This document shows, in pieces, positions 39,982 through 45,172 of a stretch of 47,922 nucleotides of DNA (position 1 is its first letter; every line of letters starts with the position of its first letter). A program made the translations under genes and the position numbers. The notes under the pieces were generated by a model. It worked only from the letters and a program-made list of their open reading frames with translations. It had not been told where the DNA came from and made no database searches. This stretch comes from Candidatus Bipolaricaulota bacterium (lineage in GTDB: Bacteria; Bipolaricaulota; Bipolaricaulia; UBA7950; UBA9294), in the NCBI GenBank assembly GCA_030611415.1, contig JAUWPW010000005.1, forward strand, positions 1 through 47,922. The letters are read 5' to 3'.

Positions 39982-41352
39982 TTACCGATACAAGAGCGGC
40001 ATGTAGTCATGCAGATCGTTGAAGTCATCAATCTTAAGGGTGGCTTGGAGAAGTTCGTTCAGTTGATCCTCTGGCAATACTTGTTCAGCATTAGCCTGGA
40101 ATTTAGTGATCAGCTCTTGGTTTGATAAAGGCCTTTCTGCTCGTCCCTTGGCATGGTCTTCTTGTTTGCTGTAGGTTTCCCAATTCTTGGTCTTGATGGT
40201 CACAATTGCTCGCTTTACCTTGGGGAAAAGCTTGTCGATCTGTGGGTTGGCAACAACTTTTATCTTAGGTAAGAGTTCCCGCACGGATGGGTCCTTGAGT
40301 GCGGCATCTTCGAAATCAGATGGAAGGACGTTTTTCTTTGCTATTGCGACTGCGATGCAGTAAGGAAGGGAATGATCGGCGGTTTCTTTTGTCGTTGGAT
40401 TATATTTGCTTGGATCAGACAGGATGTCTGCTCCCCGCGTCGTTGTTTCCACAATCACTTCACTTACGCTGTGAGGACTGATCTTATGTTCTTCTATCAA
40501 CTCAAGGGTTGCCGTAATTGGTTGATGAGTGAGGGCCTCGGTGGGAAATGCTTTATACCCGCACTCGGTAATGAGGAATCTCTTCCCAAGCCCGTCGAAC
40601 AATACATCGGGATCCCACTTAACATTGGAGAGTACTTCAAAGAGTCCTTCCTTTCCTTCAAATACCTCTGTTGGTCCGGAGTAGCCGGTTCTTGCTAGCA
40701 TTGCTGCTCTAACACCTGCTTCCGTTGCCATTGGGTCGGCTGCGTTCTTCATATTCGTTAGTTGTCCAGCAACGACGCCTCCAAGGCAGAAGTGGCTCGA
40801 TCCACTTATTCCTACCGCTGCCACTAATTCGTCTTCAGACAGGCCAAGCATCCGCCCGGCGACCAGCGGGCTAACAAATTGCGTAAGTGTTGCATGGTGC
40901 CAGCCAACCTCACGAATGCCTGGATTGGCAACCAAACACATCCGCATTTCAAGTTCGTAGGCAATAACAATTCCCACGATCAGGTCTTTCCCACCCGCTC
41001 CTTGGTACTCTGCTGGAGCAAGGGCCGCCGAGATGATGTCAGATGGATGTGAGGGATCTTGCTTCCAGTAGATGTCGTTGTAATCCATAGCGCGGATAAG
41101 CAGTGCATTCATGAGCGCAGCATTAGGCATGTTGGTGCGGGTTCCATGACCGATGATGGACGCTTGAGCCGTTCCCCCGAGCGCTTGAATATAGCTGTAG
41201 GCTGCCTGCATATCTGTGTTATTAAGTGCAGCAAGTGCGCAACCGATACTGTCGAGAAGGAAACGTTTTGCCTCTTTTTGCGCTTTCTTTGGGATTTCCT
41301 CATAGCAGAGAGTGCCGGCAAACTGTGCCATCCTACGGCTGATTGATTCCAT
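39982..41352 (-). CDS. MmgE/PrpD family dehydratase-like protein
   Basis: The 456-residue protein fits the MmgE/PrpD family in length and in blocks such as AKRFLLDSIGCALAAL, MDYNDIYW with HPSDIISAALAPAE (DxxDxxW and HPSD region of the active site), MCLVANPGIREVGWHHATLT, and a C-terminal KTKNWETYSKQEDHAKG. Members include 2-methylcitrate dehydratase, cis-aconitate decarboxylase and iminodisuccinate epimerase; sequence alone does not say which. It starts 9 bp after the isocitrate-dehydrogenase-like gene with a good AGGAGG, so the two enzymes are co-expressed and may act on related tricarboxylic or hydroxy acids. No prpB or prpC is nearby, arguing against a standard methylcitrate cycle. Confidence 0.82.
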   Translation of the reverse strand: MESISRRMAQFAGTLCYEEIPKKAQKEAKRFLLDSIGCALAALNNTDMQAAYSYIQALGGTAQASIIGHGTRTNMPNAALMNALLIRAMDYNDIYWKQDPSHPSDIISAALAPAEYQGAGGKDLIVGIVIAYELEMRMCLVANPGIREVGWHHATLTQFVSPLVAGRMLGLSEDELVAAVGISGSSHFCLGGVVAGQLTNMKNAADPMATEAGVRAAMLARTGYSGPTEVFEGKEGLFEVLSNVKWDPDVLFDGLGKRFLITECGYKAFPTEALTHQPITATLELIEEHKISPHSVSEVIVETTTRGADILSDPSKYNPTTKETADHSLPYCIAVAIAKKNVLPSDFEDAALKDPSVRELLPKIKVVANPQIDKLFPKVKRAIVTIKTKNWETYSKQEDHAKGRAERPLSNQELITKFQANAEQVLPEDQLNELLQATLKIDDFNDLHDYMPLLYR

Positions 41353-41361
41353 ATTGACCTC

Positions 41362-42480
41362 CTATTGAATAGCAGCAGTTATTGCCTCAGCCATTTCTAA
41401 TGTGGATGAACTGCCGCCCATGTCATAAGTACGAACACGCCCTTCAGCGATCACAGATTCTATTGCGTGTTCAACCTGTTGTGCCTTCTCCTTTTCAGTG
41501 AGGTAGTCAAGCATCATCTTGGCGGCACGGATTGTTGCAATGGGATTGACTTTGTACTGCCCAGCGTACTTGGGGGCTGAGCCATGTGTTGGCTCGAATA
41601 AAGCGTAGTTGTCACCTATGTTTCCTGCAGAGGCAAATCCAAGCCCGCCTACAAGTTGTGCTGCAAGGTCAGATATGATGTCTCCGAAAAGATTTGTAGA
41701 GACGAGGACGCTGTAGTTCTGAGGGTTTTTCACTAACCACATGCACATTGCATCAATATTCGCTTTGCCGAAGGTAATCTTGGGGTAATCCCGCGCGATT
41801 CGACGTGCCTCACGGATCATCAACCCGGAGGTTTCACGAATAACGTTTGGTTTTTCCACTACTGTAACTGAGCTATAACCGTGTTTCTTGGCGTATTCAA
41901 AGGCATCGCGGGCAATTGTTTGGCATGCTGCGCGGGTGAAAAGACGAACCGATACGGCTATGTCTTCGTTTGCTGTGTTATTGAATCGCGCCATCTTCGG
42001 ATGAGTATTGAGTGCTTCTCGCACCTGTTTGGGGATGGGATGAAACTCGACTCCAGAGTACAGTCCTTCGGTATTCTCGCGAAAGACGACAAGATCAATG
42101 TCATCACGTAGGTTAAGCGAGTTCCCTGGATAGGCTTTGCAGGGTCGCAGATTGGTGTGTAGGTTGAACAGCTGTCTTAACATTACAATGGGGCTGGAGT
42201 AACTGAGTCCCTTCCCCTGCAGTTTAGGCGATAGTTCTGCAGCTGCTTCATCCCTGGGCTTGGAGGTGATCGCACCAAACATGCAGGCATCCGTCGATTT
42301 CAGCAGATTAATTGTCCGTTCTGGTAATGGGTTTCCTTCTGTTTTCCAGAACTCCCAACCCACGTCCCCGTGAATGTATTCGGCGTCTAAGTCAACCTTG
42401 TCTAGTACGATTCTTGCTGCTTCGAGTACCTCGCTGCCAACGCCGTCACCTGGAAGCCAGGCAATCCTGTATTTTGCCAT
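41362..42480 (-). CDS. Isocitrate/isopropylmalate/homoisocitrate dehydrogenase family protein
   Basis: The 372-residue enzyme oxidatively decarboxylates a beta-hydroxy acid. It begins YRIAWLPGDGVGSEV and has LRQLFNLHTNLRPCKAYPG (substrate arginines), FRENTEGLYSGVEF, VVEKPNVIRETSG (catalytic lysine), and FGDIISDLAAQLVGGLGFASAGNIG (metal aspartates). The coenzyme segment reads HGSAPKYAGQYKVNP; the Lys-Tyr pair matches the NADP-specific determinants of E. coli isocitrate dehydrogenase (GTAPKYAGQDKVNP), which suggests NADP use. The substrate loop is not the canonical isocitrate or isopropylmalate one. The ATG at 42480 follows AAAAAGGAGGAG. It heads a two-gene operon with the MmgE/PrpD protein. 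A 23-codon relic of a very similar 5' end lies at 44847-44918. Confidence 0.85.
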   Translation of the reverse strand: MAKYRIAWLPGDGVGSEVLEAARIVLDKVDLDAEYIHGDVGWEFWKTEGNPLPERTINLLKSTDACMFGAITSKPRDEAAAELSPKLQGKGLSYSSPIVMLRQLFNLHTNLRPCKAYPGNSLNLRDDIDLVVFRENTEGLYSGVEFHPIPKQVREALNTHPKMARFNNTANEDIAVSVRLFTRAACQTIARDAFEYAKKHGYSSVTVVEKPNVIRETSGLMIREARRIARDYPKITFGKANIDAMCMWLVKNPQNYSVLVSTNLFGDIISDLAAQLVGGLGFASAGNIGDNYALFEPTHGSAPKYAGQYKVNPIATIRAAKMMLDYLTEKEKAQQVEHAIESVIAEGRVRTYDMGGSSSTLEMAEAITAAIQ

Positions 42481-42660
42481 TCTCTCCTCCTTTTTGCTGT
42501 CGGTAGTCAACAATTATATAGGTTTTCCGGTTAGAGCGAAATAGGAGATTAGAGATCAAAGGTGTTGTTTGTCATATGCATAGATCAGCATAAGAAAGGC
42601 TGCTATACTATCCATATCTTCTCGCAGTGTGTTATAGTACGACTATAGAAGGGGGAGTAG

Positions 42661-43767
42661 ATGAATGCATATCAGCAGAGAGTAGCGGCGTTGTCCCAGC
42701 GTATGGATGATAATAACCTGGACTATGTTGTGGTTCTTCCAGGGGCTAATTTTACATATAACACAGGATTTACTCGTGAGATAGGCGATCGTCCACTTGT
42801 TGCCTTCTTTTCGGCAGATGGTTCCCCGAGTTTTATCGCTCCACGACTCGAACTGAAAGCTATTAATCAGGTTCTTTCCTACGATGCGCGAATTTTCTCC
42901 TATACGGATGCGCAAGGGTATGAGGATGCGTTTAGCGAGGCTTGTGCCAGACTAAAGCTGTCTGGAAAAAGGATTGGAGTAGAATACAGAGGCATGCGGC
43001 TGTTGGAGTTACGCCAATTAGAGCAGAACCTAACTGATTGTGAGATAAGGCAGGCAGACACTCTCTTGATGGAAGGACGTATGACTAAAGATATTGAGGA
43101 GCTTACTTGCATTCGAGAGGCAATCCGTATGACTGAACAGGCGTTAAACGCGACGTTGACGCAGATTTGTGCAGGGCAGACCGAATTGGAGGTGCAGAGT
43201 ATTCTGCACATGGAGCTATTTCGCGCAGGCGTAGATGGGTTAGCGTTTCCGTCTATTGTTCTGTCGGGCGGGCGGGCGACCCTACCTCATGGAACGGCAG
43301 GAGAGCGAGAAATTGTAGAAGGGGACTGCCTATTGTTTGACTTCGGCGGCAAATGCGGAAATTACATGGCGGATATTACTCGCACCTTTGCTATTGGGAC
43401 AATGGATCCTGAGTGGAAAGATATCTACGAGGTAGTTAAGGGAGCAAACGCTGCTGCGCGGAAGCTAGCCAGCCCTGGTGTTAAGGCAGAGGATGTAGAT
43501 TCGGCTGCACGCGCTGTAATCGAAGAGGCTGGTTATGGGGATTATTTTACTCATCGTACAGGACACAGTCTTGGTCTAGAGGTGCATGAGCCACCATACA
43601 TTGTTGCCGGGGATAAGACCAATCTACAACCTGGGATGACTTTTACCATTGAGCCAGGAATCTACATTCCTGATAAGTATGGCGTACGCATTGAAGACGA
43701 TGTGTTGGTCACAGAGAACGGTTGTGAATCCTTGACCAGTTTCCCGCGTGAGCTAATCAGTCTCTAA
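42661..43767 (+). CDS. M24-family metallopeptidase (Xaa-Pro aminopeptidase-like)
   Basis: The 368-residue protein has a creatinase-type N-terminal domain (residues 1-130: LDYVVVLPGANFTYNTGF) and a pita-bread M24 catalytic domain. The five metal ligands are in place: DFGGKCGNYMADITRTF (two Asp), HRTGHSLGLEVHEPP (His), EPGIYIPDKYGVRIEDDVLVTE (two Glu). Aminopeptidase P/prolidase-type enzymes cut next to proline; which of the two is not decided. The ATG follows GGGGGAG, with a TATAGT box about 24 nt upstream of the start codon. It faces away from the dehydrogenase operon. Confidence 0.9.
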   Translation: MNAYQQRVAALSQRMDDNNLDYVVVLPGANFTYNTGFTREIGDRPLVAFFSADGSPSFIAPRLELKAINQVLSYDARIFSYTDAQGYEDAFSEACARLKLSGKRIGVEYRGMRLLELRQLEQNLTDCEIRQADTLLMEGRMTKDIEELTCIREAIRMTEQALNATLTQICAGQTELEVQSILHMELFRAGVDGLAFPSIVLSGGRATLPHGTAGEREIVEGDCLLFDFGGKCGNYMADITRTFAIGTMDPEWKDIYEVVKGANAAARKLASPGVKAEDVDSAARAVIEEAGYGDYFTHRTGHSLGLEVHEPPYIVAGDKTNLQPGMTFTIEPGIYIPDKYGVRIEDDVLVTENGCESLTSFPRELISL

Positions 43768-43771
43768 AATG

Positions 43772-43858
43772 GTTCCTCGCAGTTAAGGCGAGGTAACCCA
43801 GAGAAAGACTCACGACCTTAGCCTCTCGCAAAGCCGCAAAGAACGCCAAGAAACCCTT
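43772..43858. repeat. Dispersed intergenic repeat, copy 2
   Basis: GTTCCTCGCAGTTAAGGC, then CCTTAGCCTCTCGCAAAGCC and GCAAAGAACGCCAAGAAACC, match copy 1 at 33328-33420 in order and spacing, with scattered substitutions and small indels. The copy lies just after the M24 gene. Confidence 0.75.
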
Positions 43859-43912
43859 TACTTGGTGTTTTATAATCCAGCATTCTCTTTCTTCTCTCTG
43901 CGATCCTGGCGT

Positions 43913-43942
43913 CTTGAGTGAGTGAAACGAACGGGCGAGAGA
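43913..43942. repeat. Dispersed 30-bp intergenic repeat, copy 2
   Basis: CTTGAGTGAGTGAAACGAAC followed by GGGCGAGAGA differs at one position from the copy at 109-138. Here it sits about 50 bp after the CTCGCAGTTAAGG element. Confidence 0.7.
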
Positions 43943-43969
43943 TGAATGTTGCCTGGAGTGTGAGGAACC

Positions 43970-44833
43970 CTATTCTTTACGGAAGGATCGCACTTTCTTC
44001 AAGTTCATTTGGTCGGCATGAGCTTTCCCGTCGATCTCTTTTGGGGTTTCCAGGATGAATGGAAGGCTGCGTAGAGCGTTGTGGTTGACGATCAAGGAAA
44101 AGGCGCTCTCTCCAATCTCACCTTGGCCGATGTGGGCATGGCGATCACGGCGAGACCCAAGCGGGAACTTGGAGTCGTTTAAGTGAATGAGCTCTAACCG
44201 GTTGAGACCGATTTCCCGATCGAATGAAGTAAGCGTCTGTTCCAGCCCTTGCAGTGTGCGTAGCTCATAACCGGCGGCAAAGGCATGACAGGTATCAAGG
44301 CAGATCCCGACGCGACTTGCATCTGAGAGACCATCGATGATCGCTCCGATCTCGGGAAAGCCTGTTCCCATTGTTGTCCCAGCTCCAGCGGTGTCTTCGA
44401 GAAGAAGCCTTATACTTGGGTATCGTGAGAAGCTCTCTGAAGCAAGAACTCGATCAAGTGCAGTAGTGATGCGAGCAATTCCTGCTTCTGTCCCGCTCCC
44501 CTTGTGCGCGCCGAGGTGTGTGACGAGCCGATCGATGTTCAGCATTCCTGCACGCCTGATCTCCTCCTCTAACGCGGCAATCGAGCGTTCAAAGAGGAAT
44601 TTGTCGCGGCTTGCCAGGTTCAATAGGTACATTGTATGAATGACGATGTACTCCACCGATGAGCTTGCAAGCCGCTCCTGGAAGAGGGCAGCCGCCTTAT
44701 CAGTGATCTCCTTGATTCGCCACGAAGAAGCGTTGTGGGAGAAGATCTGTACAGCGTTTATGCCAAGCTCTTCCGCTGCGACGAGCGCACCGGTGAACCC
44801 ATTCCCGATCGATAGGTGACAGCCAAGGAGCAT
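43970..44833 (-). CDS. nfo: Deoxyribonuclease IV (endonuclease IV)
   Basis: Endonuclease IV cuts DNA 5' of abasic sites and trims blocked 3' ends in base-excision repair. The 287-residue TIM barrel has the zinc ligands in family order: GCHLSIGNG, VIHTMYLLNLAS, VTHLGAHKGSG, LLEDTAGAGTTMGTGF, CLDTCHAFAAGYELR, LIHLNDSKFPLGSRRDRHAHIGQGEIG and ILETPKE. All are intact and the length is normal. The ATG at 44833 follows AAGGGAG. It begins 13 bp after the stop of a degenerate 23-codon reading frame that resembles the start of the nearby dehydrogenase gene, so nfo may use that relic's promoter. Confidence 0.95.
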   Translation of the reverse strand: MLLGCHLSIGNGFTGALVAAEELGINAVQIFSHNASSWRIKEITDKAAALFQERLASSSVEYIVIHTMYLLNLASRDKFLFERSIAALEEEIRRAGMLNIDRLVTHLGAHKGSGTEAGIARITTALDRVLASESFSRYPSIRLLLEDTAGAGTTMGTGFPEIGAIIDGLSDASRVGICLDTCHAFAAGYELRTLQGLEQTLTSFDREIGLNRLELIHLNDSKFPLGSRRDRHAHIGQGEIGESAFSLIVNHNALRSLPFILETPKEIDGKAHADQMNLKKVRSFRKE

Positions 44834-44846
44834 CAGATCTCCCTTC

Positions 44847-44918
44847 TCAGTGAACCTTTTTCAGTACCTTGGTGCTAACGCTGCTACCTCGAAGCCAGGC
44901 AATCCTACATTCCGTCAT
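44847..44918 (-). pseudogene. Relic of the 5' end of an isocitrate-dehydrogenase-like gene
   Basis: Behind an AGGAGAAGA ribosome-binding site, an ATG opens 23 codons reading MTECRIAWLRGSSVSTKVLK before a stop. The protein aligns without gaps to the start of the dehydrogenase at 42480 (MAKYRIAWLPGDGVGSEVLE), and the DNA shares GGATTGCCTGGCTTC exactly. An ATATAAT box lies upstream in both. The glycines of the nucleotide-binding start are lost, so this is a decayed duplicate, not a short functional peptide. nfo follows 13 bp later. Confidence 0.75.
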
Positions 44919-45172
44919 TTTCTTCTCCTTCTATTCCTGCTACTTATTATATGGTCTTTTTGGGCAAGACCATAGCGTTCTGTCTTCGCGTAAGAACACA
45001 TAACTGACCCAATTCATAAGATCAGCATTTTCTGGATCTTAGGTTGACATCTCGCTAGAGATTTGCAAGAATTTGTGTTGATTTTACGTTTATTTGAGCA
45101 GGGTTGGTTGTCAATTGAATGTCGTCGTGCCAGGTAAGGCAATAGTAATTGTGCAATGGAGGCATACAACCC
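44919..45172. other. Divergent gap between the nfo unit and the AddB-like gene
   Basis: No gene is supported. The left end contains the ATATAAT-bearing upstream region of the dehydrogenase relic; the right end holds the GGAGG (45158-45162) of the AddB-like gene. I saw no clear promoter for the latter and no repeat. Confidence 0.5.

Larger units (their letters stand above)
43768..43969. other. Repeat-filled gap between the M24 peptidase and nfo
   Basis: No gene lies here. The two flanking genes converge, and about 60 percent of the gap is repeat: copy 2 of the CTCGCAGTTAAGG element and copy 2 of the TGAGTGAGTGAAACGA element, both seen elsewhere in the window. Confidence 0.7.
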
